Shown here: one piece after another, positions 9,994-19,996 of the stretch
Numbering within the stretch: the first letter of the stretch is position 1
Layout: each line of letters starts with the position of its first letter
Assembly: GCF_902459665.1 (NCBI RefSeq)
Contig: NZ_CABPSL010000028.1
Coordinates: 1 to 52,197, forward strand
Direction: 5' to 3'
DNA from: Pandoraea cepalis
GTDB lineage: Bacteria; Pseudomonadota; Gammaproteobacteria; Burkholderiales; Burkholderiaceae
Length of the DNA: 52,197 bases
Notes under the pieces: model-generated
Seen by the model: only the letters and a program-made list of their open reading frames with translations
The model's database searches: none
Told to the model about the DNA's origin: nothing
Translations under genes and position numbers: made by a program

Positions 9994-10027
9994 AGGTGCA
10001 ACCGGAGGCAATATTAGGGTTGCACCT
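9994..10027 (-). promoter_or_regulatory. probable PutA operator upstream of putA
   Basis: Perfect 10-bp arms AGGTGCAACC (9994-10003) and GGTTGCACCT (10018-10027) are separated by 14 bases. Both arms contain the GGTTGCA core that the RHH domain of E. coli PutA is known to recognise. A partial third copy, AGGTGCG, follows at 10028. The position, 77-110 bases upstream of the putA start, fits a repressor site over the promoter. Confidence 0.75.
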
Positions 10028-10061
10028 AGGTGCGAGGGAGAAACGCGAAACGCCGCGTGAC

Positions 10062-10083
10062 GCCCCGGCCCGCGGGCCGGGGC
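10062..10083 (-). terminator. GC-rich hairpin after sorB
   Basis: A 22-base perfect palindrome (GCCCCGGCCC-GC-GGGCCGGGGC) begins eight bases after the sorB stop. It lacks a T-run, so it may be a weak terminator or a 3' stabilising structure. Confidence 0.5.
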
Positions 10084-10091
10084 AGGAGGCG

Positions 10092-10430
10092 TTATTTCTG
10101 GTCGGTGCCGTACGTTTTTCCCAAATACTCCGAAATCAGCTTGACCTGATCTTCCGGGATGGGGGCGCCATACACTTTCACCATCTTCGTGACTTCCGCG
10201 CTCCAGAAGGCCGCCGACATAGGCGGTTGGGTGTTGACGTAGTCGAGCGAGTGGCACATGACGCACCACGAGTTCGCCGATTGATAACCGGCCAGCGTCG
10301 AGGCCTTCAACTGCGACGTCTCCTGCGGCAGCTTGATCTCGAGTGCATGGACGGGGGCGGCGAAGGCGCCGAACAGACCCAACAGGCCGGACAGCAGGGC
10401 CGCGCGGCGCGCAATCTTCGAAAGGTTCAT
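10092..10430 (-). CDS. sorB: c-type cytochrome subunit of sulfite dehydrogenase (SorB-like)
   Basis: A 112-residue secreted monoheme cytochrome c. A signal peptide ends near PVHA-LE at residue 29. A single heme motif, CVMCH, lies at 56-60 (NSWCVMCHSLDYV), and a late Met or Lys-rich helix is left for the sixth ligand. It starts 15 bases after the stop of the molybdopterin enzyme gene, so the two are co-transcribed. In Starkeya the SorA-SorB heterodimer passes sulfite electrons through this heme to cytochrome c; the same role is inferred here from pairing and size. Confidence 0.85.
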   Translation of the reverse strand: MNLSKIARRAALLSGLLGLFGAFAAPVHALEIKLPQETSQLKASTLAGYQSANSWCVMCHSLDYVNTQPPMSAAFWSAEVTKMVKVYGAPIPEDQVKLISEYLGKTYGTDQK

Positions 10431-10445
10431 GATCGTTCCCCCGTC

Positions 10446-11759
10446 TCAAGCCGCGATCACACGCACGGTTTCCACCCCGTTGCGCAGATAGCCGGCCGGA
10501 TTCCACAGCGATTGCAGCGGTTGCGACACCCCTGCACGATTCGTCGCCCGCACTTGGAGCGCGTACTCGCCGGGCTTGGGGGGCGTGAACGACGCCGTCC
10601 ATTCGCGGAACGAATACTTGGACAGTTCGTGGCCGAGCTGGGCCGCCTGCCAGGTCTGGCCGCCGTCGGCCGAGAACTGCACGTCGCGAATACCTTCGCC
10701 GCCGTCGAACGCAATGCCGCGCACGCGCACCGCCTTGCCCGCCGCCACGTGCTCGCCGTCGGCAAGACTCGTGACGAACGAGCGCACGGTGAAGCGTTCG
10801 ATCGGCTTTGTCTTCTCGGGCGCCTTGCCGGGCGTGACGCAATTGCAGTCGTTATCGGGAATGCGATACGCCGTGGCCATCCAGAAGCCGTCGAACACCT
10901 TGTCGATAACGTTGATGTCCGCCAGATGCTTCACCCAATACGTGCCGTAGTAGCCCGGCACGACCAGCCGCACCGGAAAGCCGTTGAGCATCGGCAGATC
11001 CTTGCCGTTCATGGCGAACGCGATCATCACTTCGCCATCCATCGCGTGATCGAGGTCGAGCGCCTTCACGAACTCGGGTGTCGTGGGGACGATCGGCCGG
11101 TCAAGCCCTTCGAACGTCACTTGCTTTGCGCTGGCCGACACGCCCGCCCGTTCGAGAATCCGCTTGAGCGGAATGCCGCGCCAGCGCGCGTTGCCCATCG
11201 CACCATTGGCAATCTGTCCGCCGGCGACGCGCGGCTCGAAAAAGCCACGGCTATTGCCCGAGCATTGGTGGACGGCCACGATCTCGACCGGGGCGCCGTA
11301 GTCCTTCTTGAGCGACGCGAGCGAGATATCGAGCGGTTTGGCAACGCTACCGCGCACGTGAATCCGATGCTTCGCCGGATCGATGTCGGTCGGAATGCCC
11401 GCGAGGTGGTAGCGCACGAAGAACGCATCGTTCGGTGTGATGAGCCCGTCGTTGAAGATCGCGAACGGCGTTTCCAGTTGCGGGGGGCGCGCCGTCAAGC
11501 GGATCAGCGGGCGCTTCTGCGGATATGCGACGAGTTCGCGTTCCCCATTGGCAAACGGCAGCGTCACCATCTGGGGTGCGGTGGTGGCGGCGAGGACGTC
11601 AAGCGCGCGCCCCGCGAGGCTGGCGCCAACGCCCAGTGCACCCGCGCGTCGTAAGAAGCGGCGCCGGGAAGCCTCGGCCAAAGGCGATTCGGTGGGCGGG
11701 AGGGGCGGTGTGGCGATGTGCGGCGCCGTAGGGGCGGCGCGCCGGTCGTGCGATTTCAT
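10446..11759 (-). CDS. sorA: periplasmic sulfite dehydrogenase, molybdopterin subunit (SorA-like)
   Basis: A 437-residue enzyme of the sulfite oxidase family that oxidises sulfite to sulfate. A twin-arginine signal (SRRRFLRR at 31-38, then a hydrophobic stretch) sends it folded to the periplasm. The molybdenum-binding domain contains the single Cys ligand at 166 (VHQCSGNSRG), followed by a C-terminal dimerisation domain with VQFSADGGQTW. AGGAG lies about 9 bases before the ATG at 11759. The gene is followed at once by the cytochrome subunit gene. The SorA assignment rests on that pairing; a YedY-like role is less likely because no membrane subunit is present. Confidence 0.87.
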   Translation of the reverse strand: MKSHDRRAAPTAPHIATPPLPPTESPLAEASRRRFLRRAGALGVGASLAGRALDVLAATTAPQMVTLPFANGERELVAYPQKRPLIRLTARPPQLETPFAIFNDGLITPNDAFFVRYHLAGIPTDIDPAKHRIHVRGSVAKPLDISLASLKKDYGAPVEIVAVHQCSGNSRGFFEPRVAGGQIANGAMGNARWRGIPLKRILERAGVSASAKQVTFEGLDRPIVPTTPEFVKALDLDHAMDGEVMIAFAMNGKDLPMLNGFPVRLVVPGYYGTYWVKHLADINVIDKVFDGFWMATAYRIPDNDCNCVTPGKAPEKTKPIERFTVRSFVTSLADGEHVAAGKAVRVRGIAFDGGEGIRDVQFSADGGQTWQAAQLGHELSKYSFREWTASFTPPKPGEYALQVRATNRAGVSQPLQSLWNPAGYLRNGVETVRVIAA

Positions 11760-11889
11760 CGGGATGTCTCCTGTAGGACTTCTTATCGTGCAGATGACGT
11801 GAACCGTTCGGCGTGCGGTGATCGACTACTGTCCGCATCGTCGGGGATTCGGGCGATGTTGTCAAATTTCCGGAACGCTATATACCGAT

Positions 11890-14397
11890 TTATATTTCGA
11901 GAGGATCGACTTCGAGGTGCCAACGCACGGGCGCCTTGAGTGCGCGCAGCTCGCTCATCCAGTGCGTGAGGAAGCGTTGGAGCGCGCCGCGATGCGGGCT
12001 CTCGACCACGAGCTGGGCGCGTTCGGTGCCCGCGATCCGGACCATCGTCATCGGCACCGGATCCCACAGGGAGATGCGCGCGTCGTGCAGCGCGGGCGTG
12101 GCGGCGATCTCGCGGGCCTGTTTGAGAAACGTCATGGCGTCGTCCAGGCGCCGGGCTTCGGCGCGCAGGAGCGCTTGATGCGTGAACGGCGGCAGCAGGG
12201 CGACGCGCCGCTCCTCCAGTTGCTGCGCCGCGAAGCCCGCGTAGTCGTGACGCATGAGCGACGCGAACAACGGGTGCGACGCGTAGCGCGTCTGAATCAG
12301 CACGTCGCCGGGGCCGTCGGCGCGGGCGGCGCGCCCGGCGCGCCCGGCCACCTGCATCAGTTGTGCAAACAGACGCTCGGCCGCTCGGAAGTCGTGGGAG
12401 AAGAGGGCGCTGTCGGCGTTGACCACGCCCACGAGCGTGACGTTACGGAAGTCGTGGCCCTTGGCGACCATCTGCGTGCCGATCAGGATGTCGACTTCGC
12501 CCGCATGGACCTGCGCGAACAGCGCCTGCGCGCTGCCTTTGCGGCGTGTGCTGTCAGCATCGATGCGTGCGAGCCGGGCGTCCGGGAACTGTTCAGCCAG
12601 CGCCTCCTCGATGCGCTGCGTGCCGCGCCCCAGCGGCGCGAGATCGAGATTGCCGCAATCGGGGCAGGCATGCGGAATGCGCGACTCGGCGCCGCAGTGA
12701 TGGCAGCGCAGCCGCCGCTCGGGCTTGTGCAACACCATGTGGGCGCTGCACCGGCGGCAGTCGCTGATCCAGCCGCAGGCATCGCAGTTGAGCACCGGGG
12801 CGTAACCGCGGCGGTTCAGGAACAGCAGGCTTTGCTCGCCCGCTTCGAGCCGGGCGCGAATGGCGGCGAGCAGCGATTGCGACAGGCCCTCGTGCACCGT
12901 GCGCTGAAGTTTGCGCTCGATGTCCATGTCGATGAGCGAGACGCGCGGCAACACGGCATCGGGCGTGGCGCGCTCGGGCATCGCGAGGCGCACGTAGCGG
13001 CCCTGCTCGGCGCGCCGCCAGCTATCGAGCGACGGCGTGGCCGAGCCGAGGACGACGGGGATGCGCAACCGGTTCGCCCGCCAGATGGCGAGGTCGCGCG
13101 CCGAGTAGCGCAACCCTTCCTGTTGCTTGTAGGACGGATCGTGCTCTTCGTCGACGACGATGAGGCGCAGGTGCGGCAGCGACGCCATCACCGCGAGTCG
13201 GGTGCCGAGCACGATGCGCGCCTCGCCGCGATGGGCGGCCAGCCAGTGCCGGGCTCGCTCGCCTTCGGCCAGTCCGCTGTGCAGTGTGACGAGCGTCTCG
13301 CCGGGGAATCGCGCACGGAAGACGCCTTCGAGTTGGGGCGTCAGATTGATTTCCGGCACGAGCACGAGGACCTGGGCGTCGCGCTCGCGAAGCGCCTCGG
13401 CCACGGCGCGCAAATAGACTTCTGTCTTGCCGCTGCCGGTCACGCCGTAGAGCAGGAAGGGGGGGCAGGCGGGGAGGTCCCCCGTGTCGCCCGCATTGCC
13501 GGCGTCGAGCTTGCCCAATGGCGCTGTGGCGTCGAGGCGTTGGGCGCCGGCGACTTCGAGCGCGTCGTGAATGGCCGCGACGGCGTCGGCTTGCCCGACA
13601 GTCAACGTTCTGGTGGCGCGCGGCGTGTCCTGCGTGCCGAGGTCGATATTGGCCAAAGCGTCGGCGAGTGCGCAATCGGTGGGAGCGTTGGCGTCAGCGG
13701 CGCTCGATTCGCCATCCTCATCGTCAGCTTCATCGGCATGGCGTACCGCTTCGTGGAACGGCACGGTGTCGACGACGACCCAGCCGGCGGCGGCCCACTG
13801 TTTGAGCACGTCGGCGGCCTTTGCGCACAGGGCGCGCGCCTCGTCCGCATCGAGCGTGCCGGCTTGCGCCAGACCCTCGGCCAAACGGCGCTGGGCGCGC
13901 AGCCGGGCGGGCACGTTCTCCAGGAGCGCGGCCAGGGCGCCGTCGGCCAGCCGGTAACGTTGCACGCCACGCTGGGCGAGTAGCCGCGGCCAGCGCATCG
14001 GCGTGCGCAGATGCGCCGGGACGCCCGGCAGGGCCACCTCACCGATACCGCGTTGGTAATAGCGCGAGGCGAACTGCATCAGCTCACGCCAATCCTCGCC
14101 GAGCGGCGGTAATTCATGCCAGACGGCGGTGACGTCACGCAGCTTGCCCGGTGCGATTTCGCTGCGGTGCGTCAATTCCCAGACGACGCCTACGACCTGT
14201 CGGCGTCCGAACGGTACCTGCACCAGTTGCCCAGGGCTCGCGGCCTGGTCGAGCCGATAATCGAACAGCGTGAGCAGGGGCGTATCGAGCGCCACGCGGG
14301 CGATAGCGGGCGCACCGAGGCGCGGCTGGGCGACCGGGGGCAGGGCATCCGCAGTCGATGCAAGAGACGGGTCGGGCAGGTCGTCGGCGCAGGTCAA
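11890..14397 (-). CDS. priA: primosomal replication restart helicase PriA
   Basis: An 835-residue superfamily 2 DNA helicase that reloads the replisome at stalled forks. It has an N-terminal DNA-binding domain, Walker A (YGVTGSGKTEVYLRA), a DEEH box (VVDEEHDPSYKQQEGLRYS) and a zinc-binding Cys cluster (CDACGW, CRRC, CHHC, CPDC). The helicase C-terminal half follows (IGTQMVAKGHDF). The length is slightly above the E. coli protein. The start is uncertain: 14397 is a TTG without a good ribosome site, and no in-frame ATG lies before the conserved VALDTPLLTLFDY segment. It stands alone. Confidence 0.93.
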   Translation of the reverse strand: MTCADDLPDPSLASTADALPPVAQPRLGAPAIARVALDTPLLTLFDYRLDQAASPGQLVQVPFGRRQVVGVVWELTHRSEIAPGKLRDVTAVWHELPPLGEDWRELMQFASRYYQRGIGEVALPGVPAHLRTPMRWPRLLAQRGVQRYRLADGALAALLENVPARLRAQRRLAEGLAQAGTLDADEARALCAKAADVLKQWAAAGWVVVDTVPFHEAVRHADEADDEDGESSAADANAPTDCALADALANIDLGTQDTPRATRTLTVGQADAVAAIHDALEVAGAQRLDATAPLGKLDAGNAGDTGDLPACPPFLLYGVTGSGKTEVYLRAVAEALRERDAQVLVLVPEINLTPQLEGVFRARFPGETLVTLHSGLAEGERARHWLAAHRGEARIVLGTRLAVMASLPHLRLIVVDEEHDPSYKQQEGLRYSARDLAIWRANRLRIPVVLGSATPSLDSWRRAEQGRYVRLAMPERATPDAVLPRVSLIDMDIERKLQRTVHEGLSQSLLAAIRARLEAGEQSLLFLNRRGYAPVLNCDACGWISDCRRCSAHMVLHKPERRLRCHHCGAESRIPHACPDCGNLDLAPLGRGTQRIEEALAEQFPDARLARIDADSTRRKGSAQALFAQVHAGEVDILIGTQMVAKGHDFRNVTLVGVVNADSALFSHDFRAAERLFAQLMQVAGRAGRAARADGPGDVLIQTRYASHPLFASLMRHDYAGFAAQQLEERRVALLPPFTHQALLRAEARRLDDAMTFLKQAREIAATPALHDARISLWDPVPMTMVRIAGTERAQLVVESPHRGALQRFLTHWMSELRALKAPVRWHLEVDPLEI

Positions 14398-14791
14398 ACT
14401 TAAAGTGAATCCTGAGAAGTGTCGGTAAACCCCGGATTTAAGTCGGGTTTCCGGTGGACTTGAAGTGCTTGTGGATAACTATGTTGAGAACTGTGGGGAT
14501 TATCTCTCGTCAGCCTCACCAGGCGGCCCTCACGCGGTGCCGTGCTTAGACTTTGCCTGAATCAAAAATGCTTTTTGATCAATGGCTTATGAGCGGCGTC
14601 GAAGCTTACCCCCCGTTACCTCTCACTTGCGGCGGCGCAGCGAGAATTTGTGCATAAGTCTTCGGGACAACTCCGTAAATTGGAGGGGTTACTCGACAGG
14701 TTTACGCTTGACATTCGGTGCTTGAAACGGCGGTTGGGTCTGCAAGGCAAATGGCCTCGCGAGCCGCACCGCCGCTGGTGCGTGTCGCCAA
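14398..14791. other. hemE-priA intergenic region with hairpin
   Basis: 394 bases without a credible gene. At 14561-14579 there is a perfect 8-bp hairpin (ATCAAAAA-TGC-TTTTTGAT) whose arms supply A- and T-runs on both strands, so it could act as a terminator after hemE. The part nearest priA is relatively AT-rich and probably carries the priA promoter; I cannot fix its boxes. Confidence 0.5.
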
Positions 14792-15901
14792 TTACGCCGT
14801 TTGGCGCAGCTTTCGGCTGTAGCGGTGGACTTCGTCAACGAGTGCCGCAACGTGATCGGGTTGCGTGAACTGCGAAATACCATGCCCCAGGTTGAATACG
14901 TGGCCTGGTGCGTTGCCATAAGCGTCGAGCAGGCGGCGAACCTCGGCGCGAATGGCCTCGGGCGCTGCAAAGAGGGCGGTGGGATCGAAGTTGCCTTGCA
15001 GCGCACAACGATCGCCGACGCGACGGCGCGCGGCCGCGAGATCCACGGTCCAATCGAGTCCGATGGCGTCGGGTCCGGTGTCGGCGATGGCTTCGAGCCA
15101 CTGACCGCCGCCCTTGGTGAAGACGATGTGGGGAATGCGTGCGCCATTCCACTCGCGATGCACGCCCGCGAGCGCCTTTTGCATGTAGGCGAGCGAGAAC
15201 CGTTGGTAGAGACCGTCGGCCAACGCCCCGCCCCACGTGTCGAACACCATGACCGCCTGCGCGCCCGCTTCGATCTGGGCGTTCAGGTAGGCCGAAACGG
15301 CGCGCGCATTGGTCTCCAGAATATGCGTCATCAAGTCGGGACGCTCGTACATCATCGTCTTGACGGTGCGGAAGTCGTCCGACCCCGCCCCTTCGACCAT
15401 GTAGCAAGCGAGCGTCCACGGGCTGCCGGAGAAGCCGATGAGCGGTACGCGTCCGTTCAGGGCGCGACGGATCTCGGCGACGGCGTCGAAGACGTAGCGC
15501 AGACTGTCGAGGTCCGGCGCCCGCAGGCGGCGCACATCGTCCTCGGTGCGCAGCGGGTGGGCGAAACGCGGCCCTTCACCCGCCTCGAACGACAGGCCGA
15601 GGCCCATGGCGTCGGGAATGGTGAGGATGTCCGAGAACAGGATGGCGGCATCGAGCGGGAAGCGCTCGAGCGGCTGCAGCGTGACCTCGGTGGCGTAGGC
15701 GGGGTTCTTGGCGAGCGCCAGGAAGCTACCGGCTTTGGCGCGTGTGGCGTTGTATTCGGGCAGGTACCGGCCCGCCTGGCGCATCAGCCAGATCGGCGTG
15801 TACTCGGTCGGCTGGCGCAGCAGTGCGCGCAGGAAAGTATCGTTTTGCAGAGCTTGGGACACGTCGCGGCGGTGGGTAGGAGGGTTGGGGCAAGCGGTCA
15901 T
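14792..15901 (-). CDS. hemE: uroporphyrinogen decarboxylase
   Basis: A 369-residue cytosolic enzyme that removes four carboxyl groups from uroporphyrinogen III to give coproporphyrinogen III in heme synthesis. The N-terminal signature [16 protein letters not shown] lies near residues 34-49 and the second signature [13 protein letters not shown] near 146. The length is normal. The ATG at 15901 begins MTACPNPP; ten upstream codons in frame are not needed. Heme demand here is high, given the many c-type cytochromes in this window, but hemE is a universal gene in this group. Confidence 0.97.
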   Translation of the reverse strand: MTACPNPPTHRRDVSQALQNDTFLRALLRQPTEYTPIWLMRQAGRYLPEYNATRAKAGSFLALAKNPAYATEVTLQPLERFPLDAAILFSDILTIPDAMGLGLSFEAGEGPRFAHPLRTEDDVRRLRAPDLDSLRYVFDAVAEIRRALNGRVPLIGFSGSPWTLACYMVEGAGSDDFRTVKTMMYERPDLMTHILETNARAVSAYLNAQIEAGAQAVMVFDTWGGALADGLYQRFSLAYMQKALAGVHREWNGARIPHIVFTKGGGQWLEAIADTGPDAIGLDWTVDLAAARRRVGDRCALQGNFDPTALFAAPEAIRAEVRRLLDAYGNAPGHVFNLGHGISQFTQPDHVAALVDEVHRYSRKLRQTA

Positions 15902-16107
15902 TTTACTCGCGTATCCTCGGCCCGGACGCATGGCGGGCTGTTATGCCGCACATCAGCCATCGGCGACGCGTCGGCGTGGCGCGCGCGGAACAGTGGCGTC
16001 ATTCCGATTGGCGTGGGCCGGGAGTGTCTTTAGTATTGAGCCCCACGCGCTGCGTCAGACAGTTCGGGAGCGCAGTGCGCCAACACGTCAAACCTCAGGA
16101 GACAAGC

Positions 16108-16929
16108 ATGAAAGTCATGTTGACGGCCGCCAGCGCGGCCTTCGTGGCCGGGGCGGTGCTCGCCGGCGCTGCGGCCCACGCGCAATCGGCCGCTGTCGTG
16201 AGCCCTTCCGCGAACCCCGCCATCCACTCCCGGCTCGACGACATCGTCAAATCGGGCACGTTGCGCGCCTGCGCGACGGGTGACTACAAGCCTTACTCGT
16301 ATCGCCGCCCGGATGGCCAGGTCGAGGGCATCGACGTGGATCTGGTCGCCTCGCTGGCGAAGTCGCTCGGCGTGAAGCCGGTGATCGTTCCGACGACCTG
16401 GAAGGGGCTGATGGACGACTTCACCGCCGGCAAATGCGATATCGCCGTCGGCGGTGTGTCGGTCACGCTGGATCGGGCGGCGCGCGCCTATTACAGCAAC
16501 GTGGTCATGGTCGACGGCAAATCGCCGATCGTGCGCTGCGCCGACGTGGCGAAGTACCAGACGCTCGCCGATCTGAACAAACCGAGCACGCGCGTCATCG
16601 CCAACCCGGGCGGCACGAACGAACGTTTCGCCCGCCAGTACCTGCCGAACGCCACGCTCACGATCTATCCGGACAATGTCACGATCTTCAAGCAGATCGT
16701 CGACGGCAAAGCCGACGTGATGGTCACCGACGCCTCGGAAACGCTGTTGCAGCACAAGCTCAATCCGTCACTGTGCCCGGTCAACCCCGACAAGCCGTTG
16801 CAGTTCGGTGAGAAGGCGTACCTGCTGCCGCGCGGCGACGACATCTTCAAGCAATACGTCGACCAGTGGCTGAATCTTGCGCAGAAGACCGGGGAATATC
16901 AGAAGGTCGTCGACAAGTGGCTGAAGTGA
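16108..16929 (+). CDS. pheC: cyclohexadienyl dehydratase-like periplasmic protein (PheC type)
   Basis: A 273-residue exported protein with the fold of amino-acid binding proteins. A signal peptide ends at AHA-QS near 25. The mature chain carries PheC landmarks: TGDYKPYSYR (57-66), GIDVDLVASLAKSLG (74-88), VGGVSVTLDRAARAY (114-128) and NPGGTNERFA (166-175). Glu172 in NPGGTNE is probably the general acid of the PheC family. PheC converts prephenate and arogenate to phenylpyruvate and phenylalanine in the periplasm. AGGAGA precedes the ATG at 16108. No transporter subunits are adjacent, which favours enzyme over binding protein, but an amino-acid binding role is not excluded. Confidence 0.78.
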   Translation: MKVMLTAASAAFVAGAVLAGAAAHAQSAAVVSPSANPAIHSRLDDIVKSGTLRACATGDYKPYSYRRPDGQVEGIDVDLVASLAKSLGVKPVIVPTTWKGLMDDFTAGKCDIAVGGVSVTLDRAARAYYSNVVMVDGKSPIVRCADVAKYQTLADLNKPSTRVIANPGGTNERFARQYLPNATLTIYPDNVTIFKQIVDGKADVMVTDASETLLQHKLNPSLCPVNPDKPLQFGEKAYLLPRGDDIFKQYVDQWLNLAQKTGEYQKVVDKWLK

Positions 16930-16949
16930 CGGCGTGAGTCCCGCGCGGG

Positions 16950-17888
<939 letters not shown>

Positions 17889-17924
17889 GTCAGCGGGTCA
17901 TTGGCGGCGTTGGAGGTCGGCGGT

Positions 17925-18419
17925 TCAGCGTTTCGGAAGCGGCTGTCCCGGCGGGCGGGCGTCTGCGCTGGTGCGGGGGTGACCCGCTTGCATCTGCCAG
18001 CGCTGGTGTTCGATCTTGACGCATCGGTCCATCACGACGTCCAGCCCTGCCGCCAGCGCGACGGCTGCGGCGTCGTCGTTTTCGATGCCCAACTGCATCC
18101 ATAGGCTGGTCGCGCCAATGGCGACGGCTTCATCCGCGATGGGCGGAATGTCGCCGCTGCGACGGAAACAGTCGACCATCTGGATCCGCAGGCCCTCGGC
18201 GCGCAAGGCGTCGGCCGCCTCGGCCAGGCTCGCATAAACGGGCTCGCCCAGAATCGTCGCGCCGGCCGCTTGCGGGTTGATGGGGACGATCCGGTATCCG
18301 TGCTGTTGCATGTAGCGCGATGTGGTGTAGCTCGGCCGGTCCGGCCGCGGCGACAGGCCCACCACCCCGATGACGCGGTCGCGCGCCAGTATCTGCCCCA
18401 AACGTTCCATGGTTTGCAT
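17925..18419 (-). CDS. CoA-binding domain protein (YccU family)
   Basis: A 164-residue protein made almost entirely of one Rossmann-type CoA-binding domain: RVIGVVGLSPRPDRPSY near 15-31, then YRIVPINPQAAGATILG and GATSLWMQLGIEN. Function is not established for the family; members bind CoA-type nucleotides. I placed the start at 18419 because the domain begins there; the frame remains open upstream but that part does not look coding. It shares its strand with the esterase 36 bases downstream. Confidence 0.85.
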   Translation of the reverse strand: MQTMERLGQILARDRVIGVVGLSPRPDRPSYTTSRYMQQHGYRIVPINPQAAGATILGEPVYASLAEAADALRAEGLRIQMVDCFRRSGDIPPIADEAVAIGATSLWMQLGIENDDAAAVALAAGLDVVMDRCVKIEHQRWQMQAGHPRTSADARPPGQPLPKR

Positions 18420-18779
18420 GCGAATGCGGCCCGACGGGGCCGGTGCGGTCGTTGACGGAATTGCTGCTCTCGGTGCGCTGCCGATCCGCGGCGTTGACGT
18501 GTCTTCGGATGTCAGATGCCCACTTTGTTGCCACGCACAAGGAATGAACTTAGCACATTGACGGCGCGCACGTGAAACGCGGCGGCGGCGCCGATGCTGC
18601 GACCGATGTGATGGGCCGGCTCGCGCGGGCATCGTCCGTGTCGATGCTTCGCCGGGCGAGTTACTCAGGATCACGAACCAAATGGCGCATCCGTCAATAC
18701 GCCGGAAACCCATGCCGGAGAAGGCGAAGCGGCAACATGAAAGGTCGCGCGAAGGTCTCAGGTGTTACAACCTGAAACA

Positions 18780-18993
18780 CTTTGTTACCCCTCCCCCCAT
18801 ACGTTTCCACCAAAATGCTTCTCAACGCTGATGTGCTTATCCCCCGGTAACACCGCAGCGCGACTGTATCGGCGGAACGCGTCCCCCGGCGCGATCTGCA
18901 GGGTGGTTCGATGCAGTGCTCTGAATCTGGTCTCCTCGCGCTAACCCCGTAGCGTGTGGTTTTGGCGGGCCTACGTGTCCCGCCATTTTTTTT
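18780..18993 (+). ncRNA. candidate small RNA upstream of an orphan terminator
   Basis: A strong plus-strand terminator ends at 18993, yet no plus-strand gene lies upstream. The nearest gene on that side is transcribed the other way. A second hairpin (CGCTA / TAGCG, 18939-18954) sits just ahead of the terminator. The 5' end given is a guess; I could not fix a promoter. This may be a trans-acting small RNA or a structured housekeeping RNA that I do not recognise. Confidence 0.35.
18963..18993 (+). terminator. Rho-independent terminator without an obvious gene
   Basis: The 7-bp stem TGGCGGG / CCCGCCA is followed by eight T residues. On the minus strand the same hairpin has no T-run, so it points to a plus-strand transcript. 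It lies in the 731-base gap between 18419 and 19151, where I see no credible protein gene. Confidence 0.75.
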
Positions 18994-19105
18994 GCCTGCG
19001 CACACCTACATCTTTCCTACGCCTTTCGTCGTCATCCCAACGATTATTTCGCTCTCCGATTTACTTTTCGGAAATCGATTTATCCCTGCGTAAATGGGTA
19101 AGCGA

Positions 19106-19128
19106 CATGCCGACCGGTGGTCGGCATG
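19106..19128 (-). terminator. hairpin after the hydroxypyruvate isomerase-like gene
   Basis: A perfect 10-bp inverted repeat (CATGCCGACC-GGT-GGTCGGCATG) lies 23-45 bases after the stop of the minus-strand gene at 19151-19939. It has no clear T-run; it is probably an inefficient terminator or a 3' end structure. Confidence 0.5.
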
Positions 19129-19150
19129 GTCGTCGCGGCGATTCAACAGC

Positions 19151-19939
19151 TTATCGGGTGGCCCTGAGCCACGGTTTGAGCCAGCCGAGTCCGGCGCGCG
19201 TTGCACCCTGCGGGCGATATTCGCACCCGACCCATCCCGCGTAGCCGAGTTCGTCAAGCAGACGGAAGAGAAACGGATAGTTGACTTCCCCGGTGTCGGG
19301 TTCGTGACGCGCAGGCACGCCTGCCACCTGCACGTGGCCGATATTGTCGATGTGCTGGCGTAGCTTGACCGCCAGGTCACCCTCGACGATCTGGCAGTGA
19401 TATACGTCGAACTGCACCTTGAGATGGCTCGCGCCGACCGCTTGGCGAATGGCCTGAGCCTGATCCTGTCGTGTCAGGAAATAGCGCGGAAAGTCGCGCG
19501 GATTGATCGGTTCGATGAGAATCGTGACGCCATGCGCGGCAGCCTGTCCGGCCGCGTAGGCGAGATTGTCGAGATAAACGTCGCGGCAGCGCTCAAGCGA
19601 CGCGGCGGGGTCGGGGCATCCGGCCATCACGTGCAGTTGGCGGCAGCCCAGCGTATCGGCGTAGTCGAGCGCGCGTTCGAGGCCGTCCCGAAACTGCGCT
19701 TCGCGCCCTGGCAGCGCTGCCAGCCCGCGCTCGCCGTTGGCCCAGTCACCGGCGGGGGTGTTGAACAGCACTTGCGTGAGCCCCGCGTCGTCCAGACGCG
19801 CCCGCACCTCTTGTGCGGGATGATCGTAAGGGAACAGGCATTCCACGCCCCGGAAGCCGTCGCTTGCGGCCTCGCGGAAACGCTCCAGAAACGGCACTTC
19901 CTGATAGAGCAGGGTCAGGTTCGCGGCAAATCGCGGCAT
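19151..19939 (-). CDS. hyi: hydroxypyruvate isomerase-like TIM barrel enzyme
   Basis: A 262-residue cytosolic protein of the AP endonuclease 2-like sugar isomerase family. It begins [20 protein letters not shown], typical of Hyi/OtnI proteins. Metal-ligand blocks are [29 protein letters not shown] and GCEYRPQG. Hyi interconverts hydroxypyruvate and tartronate semialdehyde; OtnI acts on 2-oxo-tetronate phosphates. No glyoxylate carboligase or reductase is adjacent to decide. I chose the ATG at 19939 over the one two codons upstream because GGAG is correctly spaced only for the former. Confidence 0.85.
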   Translation of the reverse strand: MPRFAANLTLLYQEVPFLERFREAASDGFRGVECLFPYDHPAQEVRARLDDAGLTQVLFNTPAGDWANGERGLAALPGREAQFRDGLERALDYADTLGCRQLHVMAGCPDPAASLERCRDVYLDNLAYAAGQAAAHGVTILIEPINPRDFPRYFLTRQDQAQAIRQAVGASHLKVQFDVYHCQIVEGDLAVKLRQHIDNIGHVQVAGVPARHEPDTGEVNYPFLFRLLDELGYAGWVGCEYRPQGATRAGLGWLKPWLRATR

Positions 19940-19996
19940 GAGCATCTCCGTCGCCCGGCGCGGGCCGGGCAGGGTGGACCGATGCCTGTCACGATA

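Noticed and set aside
11818-13983. A 721-codon plus-strand frame opposite priA
   Set aside because: It mirrors the priA coding sequence and shows no recognisable motif.
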